The position numbers and the translations under genes were made by a program. DNA of 42,828 nucleotides from the NCBI GenBank assembly GCA_023700985.1, contig JAMPXV010000003.1:1-42828 (forward strand), in the 5' to 3' direction. This document shows positions 8,137-15,062 of the stretch, one piece after another. Below the pieces are notes generated by a model. It searched no databases. It saw only the letters and a program-made list of their open reading frames with translations, and had not been told where the DNA came from. Positions within the stretch are counted from its first letter, which is position 1. Each line of letters starts with the position of its first letter. Source of the stretch: Lysobacter sp. GTDB lineage: Bacteria; Pseudomonadota; Gammaproteobacteria; Burkholderiales; Usitatibacteraceae.

Positions 8137-8681
8137 GGGCCGCCCTCCCCGTCCTTGCGCCGCCGGCGCCGCAGCAGCGCGATGACGCCGATGCCGGCGG
8201 CGAAGACGACGGTGGTCTCGCCCAGCGTGTCGTAGCCGCGGTAGCTCGCGAGCACCGCGGTCACCACGTTGGGCACGCCGGTCTCCCTCGGCCCGTCCTC
8301 CAGGTAGCGGGGCGCCACGTGCCGGTGGATGGGCGATTGCGGGTCCGAGAACGCGGGCAGCCCGTGAGTGCCGTAGGCGACCAGCAGCCCCGTGAAGATC
8401 ACGACCGCGAGGGGCCAGGCGGGGCGCCTCGCGGGCTTGGCCTCCAGGCTCCCGACCAGGTGCAGCGCGCCCAGCAGCAGCACGGTGGAAATCCCCGCGC
8501 CCACTGCCGCCTCGGTCATCGCGACGTCGGCCGCGTCGAGTGCGGCCAGCGCCGTGGCCATGATGAAGCTGTAGGCCCCCGAAAGCACGACCACGCCGAA
8601 GAGGTTGCGGATACGGGCAATGGCCACGCCGACGATGGCGAGCATCGCGAGGAGGGCGGCGACGGCGCCGGTCTCGATCAC
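8133..8681 (-). CDS. DUF4040 / MbhD-MbhE-like subunit, equivalent to the C-terminal part of MrpA
   Basis: This 182-residue membrane protein matches the region which, in canonical MrpA, is fused behind the NuoL-like domain. The DUF4040/MbhD signature is clear: SGAYSFIMATALAALDAADV followed by MTEAAVGAGISTVLLLGAL, resembling NuoJ. The C-terminal part, with ASYRGYDTLGETTVVFAAG, is the MbhE-like piece. It starts with GTG in a GTGA overlap with mrpG and ends in another GTGA overlap with mrpB. Separate MbhD/E-type genes are typical of membrane-bound hydrogenase-related and some proteobacterial Mrp systems, so this operon lacks a single large MrpA. Confidence 0.87.
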   Translation of the reverse strand: MIETGAVAALLAMLAIVGVAIARIRNLFGVVVLSGAYSFIMATALAALDAADVAMTEAAVGAGISTVLLLGALHLVGSLEAKPARRPAWPLAVVIFTGLLVAYGTHGLPAFSDPQSPIHRHVAPRYLEDGPRETGVPNVVTAVLASYRGYDTLGETTVVFAAGIGVIALLRRRRRKDGEGGP

Positions 8682-9001
8682 TTCTCATCCCCGGATGCGT
8701 CGCCCTCGAGGACGGGGACGATGCCGCGCTCGTGGGCGGCCTTGGCGAGGGCGTGGGTGGCGGTGGGGCTCGCGAAGAAGATGAGCAGGCCCAGGATCGC
8801 GAGCTTGGCGGTCGCGAGCGTGAGCCCCGCGAGCAGCATGAGGCCCGCGATCACCAGCCCCGCGCCCAGCGTCTCGATCACGCTCGCGGCGTGCATTCGC
8901 GTGTAGAAGTCCGGCATGCGCAGCAGCCCCACCGCGCCGATCACGCAGAAGAGCCCGCCGAGCGCGAGCAGCACCATCGCCAGGATCTCGACCGGCGTCA
9001 T
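8678..9001 (-). CDS. mrpG: Mrp-type antiporter subunit G
   Basis: This is a 107-residue three-helix protein of the MnhG family. The hallmark RMPDFYTRMHAASVIETLG lies at residues 28-46, preceded by one hydrophobic segment and followed by two. The C-terminal tail, KAAHERGIVPVLEGDASG, is cytoplasmic and a little longer than usual. The ATG start overlaps the mrpF stop (ATGA). It assembles with MrpE and MrpF in the peripheral part of Mrp complexes. Confidence 0.9.
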   Translation of the reverse strand: MTPVEILAMVLLALGGLFCVIGAVGLLRMPDFYTRMHAASVIETLGAGLVIAGLMLLAGLTLATAKLAILGLLIFFASPTATHALAKAAHERGIVPVLEGDASGDEK

Positions 9002-9288
9002 CGCATCTCCTCGTCGTCGACGGGGCTCGCGTGGCCGAGATCCCCGAGCCGGAAGAACTTGAGCACCGCGATCGTCCCCACCACGTTGAGGAGACCGTAG
9101 ACCAGCGCGAGGTCGGTGTACTCGGGGCGCCCGGTGAGGAACTCCAGCACGGCGAGGAGCAGCATCGCCACGGTGCCGATCGCGTTCACCGCGAGGGCCC
9201 TGTCGAAGAGCGTCGGGCCCAGGAACGCGCGCACCAGGGCGAGCGCCAGGGTCACGAGGAGGGCCACGATGGCGGGCGCGTAGATCAC
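8998..9288 (-). CDS. mrpF: Mrp-type antiporter subunit F
   Basis: This is a 96-residue protein of the MnhF family with three hydrophobic segments. The recognisable core is RAFLGPTLFDRALAVNAIGT around residues 20-39, and EYTDLALVYGLLNVVGTIAV follows. The start is GTG at 9288, overlapping the mrpE stop in GTGA; no in-frame ATG lies upstream. Size fits the family (about 90 residues). The longer ORF in the track is an out-of-gene extension. Confidence 0.9.
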   Translation of the reverse strand: MIYAPAIVALLVTLALALVRAFLGPTLFDRALAVNAIGTVAMLLLAVLEFLTGRPEYTDLALVYGLLNVVGTIAVLKFFRLGDLGHASPVDDEEMR

Positions 9289-9758
9289 TGCGCACCCTCG
9301 AAGCGGGTGACGCGGCGGTCCATGTCGCCCTCCGCCAGGCTCTCGGCCCCGGCGCGGGTGAGGGCGTGCACGAGGAACTCGTCGCGGCCGGCCACGATCG
9401 TCACGGTGCCGGGCGTGAGCGTGATGGAATTGGCGTAGACGACGCGCCCCAGCGCGGATACCTGCGTGTTCTTCACGCGCACGAGCGCGGGGCTGATGGG
9501 AAGCTTCGGGTGGACGATGATCTTCGAGACGTCCCACGCGCTCTTCACGATCTCCACGCCGAGCCAGGGCCAGTAGCGCAGGGCCGAGCCCGAGAAGTCC
9601 ACCGGGTGCCCCTCGGGATCGACGACCTCGAGGCGCCGCGCGACGGCGACCACGGCGATCGCGCTCAGGGCGCCGGCCGTGAGCAGGAACGGCGTGAAGT
9701 ACCCCGACAGGAGCACCCAGAAGACGAAAAGCGAGACGGCGGCGCTGACCTTGCGCAT
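9285..9758 (-). CDS. mrpE: Mrp-type antiporter subunit E
   Basis: This is a 157-residue MnhE family protein and the first gene of the operon. Two N-terminal hydrophobic segments are followed by the cytosolic domain with ALRYWPWLGVEIVKSAWDV and the strong family signature ANSITLTPGTVTI at about residues 109-121, ending DEFLVHALT. The ATG at 9758 follows MRKVSAAVSLF with basic residues before the first helix, as expected. A putative promoter sits about 40 bases upstream. Having subunit E first, before F and G, differs from the A-B-C-D-E-F-G order of Bacillus-type operons. Confidence 0.92.
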   Translation of the reverse strand: MRKVSAAVSLFVFWVLLSGYFTPFLLTAGALSAIAVVAVARRLEVVDPEGHPVDFSGSALRYWPWLGVEIVKSAWDVSKIIVHPKLPISPALVRVKNTQVSALGRVVYANSITLTPGTVTIVAGRDEFLVHALTRAGAESLAEGDMDRRVTRFEGAQ

Positions 9759-9798
9759 GGGATGACCCGGGAATCCTGTGGCGGCTGGCAGGTGGCCG

Positions 9799-9828
9799 AT
9801 TCTAACCAGCGCGCCGCTGCGCGGCCAA
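9799..9828 (-). promoter_or_regulatory. Predicted promoter of the Mrp operon
   Basis: On the minus strand TTGGCC (9828-9823) and TAGAAT (9804-9799) are 18 bases apart. The predicted start is near 9792, which gives a leader of about 35 bases. The 89-bp gap after lutC shows no convincing terminator, so read-through from the lut operon is possible. Confidence 0.5.
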
Positions 9829-9847
9829 GCGTTTTCGGGCCGGGCGC

Positions 9848-10504
9848 CTAGGCCACGATCACGATGTGGACGCGATAAGGCCCGTGCGCGCCGATGACGA
9901 TCGTCTGCTCGATGTCCGCCGTGCGCGACGGACCCGACACGAAGAACACGGCACGCGGCGGCTCGCCGACCTCCGTGCGCAGGAGCGCGAAGGAGTCCTC
10001 CATCGTGTCCAGCAGCCGCGAGGCGCGCACGACGCAGACGTGCGTCTCGGGCAGCAGCGCGGTCACCTTGGGCGCGGCCGGCGAGGAGAGCAACAGCACC
10101 GTGCCCGTCTCGGCGATGGCGCAGAACGACCCCGTGAGCCCCGTCGCGTCGTCCGCGTTCGCGGGGCGATTGCGAAACTCGATGCCCGCGCCCGCCCAGT
10201 CGAGCCCGGCGAACTCGCTCCAGCCCGCCAGCGCCGGCGCGAGCCTGCCGGCCGCGAGGTACCGCGCCACCTCGGCCGGTATGTCCCCCTCCGATGCGAG
10301 CGTCGCGTGCGTGGTGCCCAGGCGCTCGCATTCCTTGCGGAACTGCGCCAGGCGGTCGGGCGCGTGCGCGAACGGCGGCTGCGGGCCCACCTCGTGGCGC
10401 GCGATCGCCTCGCGCACCATCGCCATCTCCGCCTCGGTCGGCTCGGAGCCGCTGCGCCCCTGCGCCTTGCGGATCCTCGCGAGGATGTTTTCCCTAGCTC
10501 CCAT
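9848..10504 (-). CDS. lutC: Lactate utilisation protein C (LUD domain)
   Basis: This is a 218-residue LutC/YkgG family protein of the LUD domain superfamily. In LutABC systems it is the non-iron-sulphur component of the complex that oxidises L-lactate to pyruvate. Visible family segments are GSFCAIAETGTVLLLSSPA at about residue 124, TALLPETHVCVV, and the C-terminal VFFVSGPSRTADIEQTIVIGAHGP. The start MGARENILARIRKAQG is standard. It lies 47 bases after lutB. That gap is occupied by a dispersed repeat whose last short frame ends just inside lutC, so the two genes may still be coupled. The identity is reliable from the gene trio. Confidence 0.92.
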   Translation of the reverse strand: MGARENILARIRKAQGRSGSEPTEAEMAMVREAIARHEVGPQPPFAHAPDRLAQFRKECERLGTTHATLASEGDIPAEVARYLAAGRLAPALAGWSEFAGLDWAGAGIEFRNRPANADDATGLTGSFCAIAETGTVLLLSSPAAPKVTALLPETHVCVVRASRLLDTMEDSFALLRTEVGEPPRAVFFVSGPSRTADIEQTIVIGAHGPYRVHIVIVA

Positions 10505-10520
10505 GCACCGTCACCCGAGC

Positions 10521-10576
10521 CTCATCCGTGTTCATCCGCCGTTATCCGTGTTCATCCGTGTTCCCGGGACTTTTGC
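10521..10576 (-). repeat. Dispersed GGATGAACAC-type repeat, single copy (copy E)
   Basis: On the minus strand a head AAAAGTCCCGGGAA is followed by four decamer-like units: ACACGGATGA, ACACGGATAA, CGGCGGATGA and ACACGGATGA. It has the same plan as the copies at 11980-12222, 30637-30787 and 42747-42802. It covers the 3' end of lutB and most of the lutB-lutC gap, and provides the lutB stop codon. Within the repeat each GGATGA carries a stop/start overlap. Confidence 0.9.
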
Positions 10577-11964
10577 TTGTATAACTCCCTGAAGGTTCTG
10601 CCTTGGGGCGCCGGCATGTCCCGCCCCTTCGTCCACCCGTCGATCCCGGGCAGGGAATGGATCAGCCCCTCCCGCCCGCCCAGCCAGCTCCCCACCCGCG
10701 CCCCCACCTTCGCGAAGAGCGCGTAGAGCGCCGGCCGGGTCGCCATGAAGCTCCACCCCGCGATCGCCATGCGCTCCGCCCAGGGCCTGAGCTTGCGGTC
10801 GAACTGCTGCTCGCGCAGCTTCCTCATCAGGTCCGGGAGCGGGATCTTCACCGGGCAGGCCACCGCGCACTCGCCGCAGAAGGTCGCCGCGTTGGGGAGG
10901 TCGCCCGCGTTCTCCAGGCCCACGTACACCGGGGTGAGGATCGACCCCATGGGGCCGGGGTAGACCCAGCCGTAGGCGTGGCCGCCCACGTTCTGGTACA
11001 CGGGGCAGTGGTTCATGCAGGCGCCGCAGCGGATGCAGCGCAGCATCTCCTGCAGGTCGCTTCCCACGAGCTTCGTGCGCCCCGCGTCGACGAGCACGAT
11101 GTGCATCTGCTCCGGGCCGTCGGCGTCGCCGGGCATCTTCAGGCCCGTCGTGAGCGTGAGGTAGTTGGTGATCGTCTGGCCGATGGCGGAACGGGGCAGC
11201 AGGCGGATGAGGGAGGCGAAGTCCTCGAAGGTGCCGATCACCTTCTCGATCCCGGTGATCACGCAGTGGATGCGCGGCAGCGTGGTCACCATGTCCGCGT
11301 TGCCCTCGTTGGTGACCGTGAGGGTCGTGCCCGTCTCGGCGATGACGAAGTTGGACCCGGAGATGCCCATGTCCGCCGTGAGGAAGTGGTCGCGCAGCGC
11401 CTCGCGCGCCTCGCGCGTCATGGCCGGGATCTCGGTCAGCCGCGGCTTGCCGTGCGCCTGCACGAAGAGCTCGGCCACCTGCTCCTTCGACTTGTGCACC
11501 GCGGGTGCCACGATGTGCGAGGGGGGCTCCTTGGCGAGCTGCAGGATGTACTCGCCGAGGTCCGTCTCCACCACCTGTATCCCGGCCTCCTCCAGGCGCT
11601 CGTTGAGGTTCACCTCCTCGGAGACCATCGACTTCGACTTGGCGACCTTCTTCACGCCGTTGCGGGTCGCGATGTCGACGATGATGCGGCAGGCGTCCTC
11701 CGCGCTCTCGGCCCAGTGCACCACCGCGCCGCGCCTGGTGGCGTTCCTCTCGAACTCCACCAGGTAGGCGTCGAGGTTGGCGAGCGCGCGGTCGCGGATC
11801 ATCGCCGCGTGCGTGCGCAGCTCCTCCCACACGCCGAACTCCGCCACCGCCCGCGCACGGCCGTCGACGAACTTGCCCTTGGCCTTCTTCATGTTCCCCT
11901 GCAGCAGGGCGTCGCCGAGCTTCTCGGTGGCGCGCTGCTTGAAGAACATGCTCTGGATTTGCAT
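10552..11964 (-). CDS. lutB: Lactate utilisation iron-sulphur protein B
   Basis: This is a 470-residue LutB/YkgF homologue. The N-terminal LUD domain (about residues 1-270) includes KSKSMVSEEVNLNERLEEAG and FVIAETGTTLTVTNEGNADM. It is followed by two [4Fe-4S] motifs, CIRCGACMNHCPVYQ near residue 317 and FCGECAVACPVKIPLPDLM near residue 367, and a C-terminal helical part. I start at MQIQSMFFKQRA, with GAGG upstream; the longer ORF start lies in repeat sequence. The last residues, KSREHG, and the stop are encoded by the dispersed repeat, so the native C-terminus has probably been replaced. It should pass electrons from lactate through its clusters together with LutA and LutC. Confidence 0.93.
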   Translation of the reverse strand: MQIQSMFFKQRATEKLGDALLQGNMKKAKGKFVDGRARAVAEFGVWEELRTHAAMIRDRALANLDAYLVEFERNATRRGAVVHWAESAEDACRIIVDIATRNGVKKVAKSKSMVSEEVNLNERLEEAGIQVVETDLGEYILQLAKEPPSHIVAPAVHKSKEQVAELFVQAHGKPRLTEIPAMTREAREALRDHFLTADMGISGSNFVIAETGTTLTVTNEGNADMVTTLPRIHCVITGIEKVIGTFEDFASLIRLLPRSAIGQTITNYLTLTTGLKMPGDADGPEQMHIVLVDAGRTKLVGSDLQEMLRCIRCGACMNHCPVYQNVGGHAYGWVYPGPMGSILTPVYVGLENAGDLPNAATFCGECAVACPVKIPLPDLMRKLREQQFDRKLRPWAERMAIAGWSFMATRPALYALFAKVGARVGSWLGGREGLIHSLPGIDGWTKGRDMPAPQGRTFRELYKQKSREHG

Positions 11965-12221
11965 TAGCTGCCTCGAGTGATGCGGGCGAAAATCTGTGGA
12001 AACGCCGATGAACGCCGATGCCCCGCCGATGAACGCCGATAAGGCAAGGTCGGGATCATGCGCCGACATTTCGCGAATGCAGTCGAGTCCAGCATCGCCG
12101 AACGCTCTGTGTCGAATTTATCGGCGTTCATCGGCGGGGCATCGGCGTTCATCGGCGTCTCCAAAGACTCTCGCCCGCATAACTTCGCAGCGTCCATCGG
12201 AGTTCCCAAAGACTTTCGCAT
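11964..12221 (-). CDS. Linking ORF of 85 codons between lutA and lutB, built on the repeat pair
   Basis: This open frame starts three bases after the lutA stop (TGA CGG ATG) and ends in TAATG, where the TAA overlaps the lutB start. Its sequence contains repeat translations such as TPMNADAPPMNADK. It has no family I know and no globular look. I doubt the peptide has a function of its own; the frame may keep ribosomes moving from lutA to lutB. It could also be chance in a high-GC region. Confidence 0.3.
   Translation of the reverse strand: MRKSLGTPMDAAKLCGRESLETPMNADAPPMNADKFDTERSAMLDSTAFAKCRRMIPTLPYRRSSAGHRRSSAFPQIFARITRGS
11980..12180. repeat. 63-bp inverted repeat pair (copies A and B) of the CGCCGATGAA family
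   Basis: The arms are 11980-12042 (plus) and 12118-12180 (minus). They read ATGCGGGCGARARTCTKTGG, then four decamer-like units (ACGCCGATGA, ACGCCGATGC, CCGCCGATGA, ACGCCGATAA). They differ at four of 63 positions and enclose a 75-bp unrelated loop. A transcript would fold into a very long hairpin between lutA and lutB. This two-armed arrangement resembles REPIN-type doublets. Confidence 0.93.
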
Positions 12222-12222
12222 C
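12181..12222 (-). repeat. Degenerate third copy (C) of the repeat adjoining the inverted pair
   Basis: On the minus strand this stretch reads GATGCGAAAGTCTTTGGGAA, then a decayed unit CTCCGATGGACGC. It has the same head as copy B, in direct orientation to it, and starts immediately after lutA. It looks like an older copy that has drifted. Confidence 0.65.
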
Positions 12223-12224
12223 CG

Positions 12225-12947
12225 TCAGCCCTCCCCCGCGATCACCTGCGCGAAGTGCAGCACCTTCGTCTCCCTGTCCCCGGTGCGGCGCAGGCGCCCC
12301 TCGATGTTCAGGAGGCACCCGAGGTCGCCGCCCACGATGGCGCCGGCGCCCGTGGCGCGGATCGACTCGCACTTGTTCTCGCACATGCGCGTCGAGATGT
12401 CGCCCAGCTTGATGGAGAAGGTGCCGCCGAAGCCGCAGCAGCGCTCGGCGCCGTCCATTTCGGCGACCTTCGCGCCGGCCATCTGCAGCAGGTAGCGCGG
12501 CTGCATCTTCACGCCCAGTTCGCGAAGCCCCGAGCAGCTGTCGTGGTAGGTGACGGTGCCGTCGAACCGGCCGGGCACCTTGTCGACCTTGAGCACGTCG
12601 ACGAGGAACTGGGAGAGCTCGTGCCACTTCGCCGCGAGCTTCTCGAATTCCGGCAGGTCGGGCTCGCCCTTGAAGAGGTCGTGCACCGTGGCGACCTTCA
12701 TCTGCCCCGAGCAGGATCCCGAGGGGGCCACGACGTAGTCGCAGTCGCGGAACTCGGCCAGCACCTTGCGCGCGAGCGCCTTCGCGACCTCGCGCCCGCC
12801 CGAGTTGTAGCCGGGCTGGCCGCAGCAGGTCTGGGATCCGGGCACCACGACCTCGCATCCCGCGCCCTCCAGGAGCTTCAGCGCCGCGAACCCGATCCCG
12901 GGCCGGGAGAGGTCCACGAGGCAGGTGACGAAGAGGCCGACTTTCAT
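12225..12947 (-). CDS. lutA: Lactate utilisation protein A (CCG-domain Fe-S oxidoreductase)
   Basis: This is a 240-residue LutA/YkgE homologue. It contains two cysteine-rich CCG motifs: TCCGQPGYNSGG near residue 41 and RCCGFGGTFSIK near residue 169. The spaced single cysteines VTCLVDL and YHDSCSGLREL complete the cluster-binding set, as in heterodisulfide-reductase-type CCG domains. It is the first gene of lutABC, which oxidises L-lactate to pyruvate at the membrane. The ATG has no leader with a ribosome site; a TGCTACACT -10 element ends only seven bases upstream, so the mRNA is probably leaderless. Repeat sequence begins right after the stop. Confidence 0.93.
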   Translation of the reverse strand: MKVGLFVTCLVDLSRPGIGFAALKLLEGAGCEVVVPGSQTCCGQPGYNSGGREVAKALARKVLAEFRDCDYVVAPSGSCSGQMKVATVHDLFKGEPDLPEFEKLAAKWHELSQFLVDVLKVDKVPGRFDGTVTYHDSCSGLRELGVKMQPRYLLQMAGAKVAEMDGAERCCGFGGTFSIKLGDISTRMCENKCESIRATGAGAIVGGDLGCLLNIEGRLRRTGDRETKVLHFAQVIAGEG

Positions 12948-12953
12948 GCTGCC

Positions 12954-12959
12954 AGTGTA
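12954..12959 (-). promoter_or_regulatory. -10 element giving a predicted leaderless lutA transcript
   Basis: TACACT with an upstream TGC (extended -10) lies at 12959-12954 on the minus strand. A start seven bases downstream falls on the A of the lutA ATG at 12947. No strong -35 is visible. Confidence 0.45.
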
Positions 12960-12971
12960 GCAGCGGGCCGG

Positions 12972-15062
12972 CTAGAAGGAGGCCGTGGCCGTGGCGCCGA
13001 GAGTCCAGGTGCGGCCCGCGGCCGGCTCGAAGTAGCGCCCGCGCGCCTCGGCCACGATCACCGAGCCTGCGTAGGCGTGTCCCCCCGCGTTGTCGAGGCG
13101 CGCGAAGGCGGAAAGGCGCCACGTCGCGAACCGGCGCTCGAAGCCTGCGCGAAGGTTCACCACCGCGTAGCCGGCGGCCGCGTCGGTGTTGGCGTCGTTC
13201 ACGTACACCCTGCCCGAGGCCTGGAGCTCCGCGCCGGCGTGAAAGCCGCTGGCCGCGTGCCGCCACACCGCTTCCGCGTGAAGCATCGATCCCGGCACGC
13301 CCGGGAGCCTCGAGCCCGCGGGCACGGGGATGGGCGGCGTGCCCGAGGTGAAGCCCTCGACGAAGCGCGCGTCGAGCCAGGTCCACGCCACGCTCGCCTC
13401 GAAGCCCGCGCCGAAACGGCCCTGCGCCGCGAGCTCGAGGCCGTCGCGCCTTGTCCGGGAGGCGTTCCGGAAGGTCGTGCGGCCGGCCGAGGAGGAGTCG
13501 ACGACGATCTCGTCTCGCGTGTCGATGCGGAAGAGCGCCGCGGTGAAGCGACCGCCCTCCCCGAGCCTCGCCTTGGCGCCGGCTTCCGCGTGGCGGCTGC
13601 GCGCGGGCCCGAGCTCGAGGTTGAGCCCCGTCGCGCCGCCGGGACGATAGGCGAGCTCGGCGAAGGTCGGCGTCTCGAACCCGCGGCCCGCGTTCGCGTA
13701 GAAGCTCCATGCGGGGTTCGCCTTGAAGAGGAGCCCCGCCACCGGCGTGACCTGCGTGTATTCCACGCGGCCGCTGTCGTCGGGGTTGGGCCCGGTGACG
13801 TAATGGTCGCGCGACTCGAAGGCCACGCGGCTGCGCCGCACGCCCGCGGCCGCGACCCACGCCGGCGCGAACCGCCACTCGCCCTGCGCGTAGAAGTCCG
13901 TGTTCGCGACGAGATCGTCCTCGTCGCGGCGAAGCTCGCCGCGGGTGCCGAATTCGTTCACGTAGCCTCGGCGCCGCTCTTCCAGCCCGTCGCGCTCGGC
14001 GCCCGCCGTGAGCGTGAGCGGCCGCTCTCCGGGAACCTGGCGCGTCCAGCGAAGCCCCGCGCCGCCGAAGCGGCGGTCGAGGTCGACCACGCCGCCCGAG
14101 GCGAGCGGCGCATCGCCGGCCTGCGCGAGGAACTGCAGCACGGTCCGCGACCCGCCGTGGACGCGCAGCTGGAGCGAGTCGTGCGAACCGAGATCGACCT
14201 CGTGCACCGCGCCGATCTGGCCCTGGCGAACGCTCTTGCGCGTGTCGAACAGCAGGGCGGCGGCGGCGGCCTGGCCCGGGTCGGCCTCGAACTGCGCCCG
14301 CGTGAGCCCCAGCGGATCCTGCGACTCCGGCTGGTCGAGGCCATTGGCGACGAGCGTGAGCCGGCCTCCCCCGAGGGGGGACGAGAGCTTCGCGTTGAAC
14401 TGCTCGCGAACGGCCGCGCCATGGGCGCGATGGCCGTCCGTCCGGAACCGCGACAGGCCGGCCAGGTAGTTCAGGTCCCCGCGCTGCCCGCCGAACCGCA
14501 GTGCCGCCCGCCGCGTGCCGTGCGAGCCGGCGAAGAGCGACGCGTCGAGCGTCGGCTCGGGCGGCCCGTCCGCGGTGAAGACCTGGATCACCCCGCCGGA
14601 TGCGTTTCCGTAGAGCGTCGCGAAGGGGCCGCGCAGCACCTCGACGCGATCGGCCGTCGCGAGGTCGAAGGAGGCCGCCTGGCCCTGCCCGTCCGGCATC
14701 GTCGCCGGGATCCCGTCGGCGATCAGGCGCACGCCTCGCACGCCGAAGCTCGCGCGCCCGCCGAAGCCGCGCAGCGACACCTGCAGGTCCTGCGCGTAGT
14801 TGTGGCGGTTGCGCACCGCCAGCCCGGGCACGCGGCCCATCGCCTCGGAGAGGTTCACCTGCAGGCGGTCCTGCGCGATGTCCCGCGCGTCGACGCGGTC
14901 GATCGCCGCCGGGATGTCGAGGAGGCCTTGCGGCAGGCGCGTGGCCGTCACCACCAGGTCGGCGATGCGGTCCTCGGCTTCGGCGGGGGCGTGCTGCGCG
15001 AACGCGCCGTTCGCCGCGAAGAGGAGTGCGGCGAGCGGGACCGGCGGGGCGACGGGGATCAG
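12972..15062 (-). CDS. TonB-dependent outer membrane receptor, probable CTG start
   Basis: This is a receptor of about 696 residues that imports a scarce ligand (iron chelate, vitamin or metal) across the outer membrane. The N-terminus looks like a signal peptide (VAPPVPLAALLFAANGAFAQ), followed by a TonB-box-like DLVVTATR, a plug domain (VPGLAVRNRHNYAQDLQVS, VEVLRGPFATLYGNASGGVI) and a 22-strand barrel ending in the expected terminal Phe (LGATATASF). No ATG, GTG or TTG is usable near the N-terminus. CTG at 15062 forms a CTGA overlap with the upstream DD-peptidase stop and is my preferred start. The first GTG lies about 60 codons upstream, inside that gene. The ligand is unknown; a frameshift at the junction is the alternative. 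Confidence 0.85.
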   Translation of the reverse strand: MIPVAPPVPLAALLFAANGAFAQHAPAEAEDRIADLVVTATRLPQGLLDIPAAIDRVDARDIAQDRLQVNLSEAMGRVPGLAVRNRHNYAQDLQVSLRGFGGRASFGVRGVRLIADGIPATMPDGQGQAASFDLATADRVEVLRGPFATLYGNASGGVIQVFTADGPPEPTLDASLFAGSHGTRRAALRFGGQRGDLNYLAGLSRFRTDGHRAHGAAVREQFNAKLSSPLGGGRLTLVANGLDQPESQDPLGLTRAQFEADPGQAAAAALLFDTRKSVRQGQIGAVHEVDLGSHDSLQLRVHGGSRTVLQFLAQAGDAPLASGGVVDLDRRFGGAGLRWTRQVPGERPLTLTAGAERDGLEERRRGYVNEFGTRGELRRDEDDLVANTDFYAQGEWRFAPAWVAAAGVRRSRVAFESRDHYVTGPNPDDSGRVEYTQVTPVAGLLFKANPAWSFYANAGRGFETPTFAELAYRPGGATGLNLELGPARSRHAEAGAKARLGEGGRFTAALFRIDTRDEIVVDSSSAGRTTFRNASRTRRDGLELAAQGRFGAGFEASVAWTWLDARFVEGFTSGTPPIPVPAGSRLPGVPGSMLHAEAVWRHAASGFHAGAELQASGRVYVNDANTDAAAGYAVVNLRAGFERRFATWRLSAFARLDNAGGHAYAGSVIVAEARGRYFEPAAGRTWTLGATATASF

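Noticed and set aside
11980-12222. CRISPR-like repeats between lutA and lutB
   Set aside because: The copies are in opposite orientation with one long loop and internal 10-bp units; there is no regular spacer series and no cas gene.
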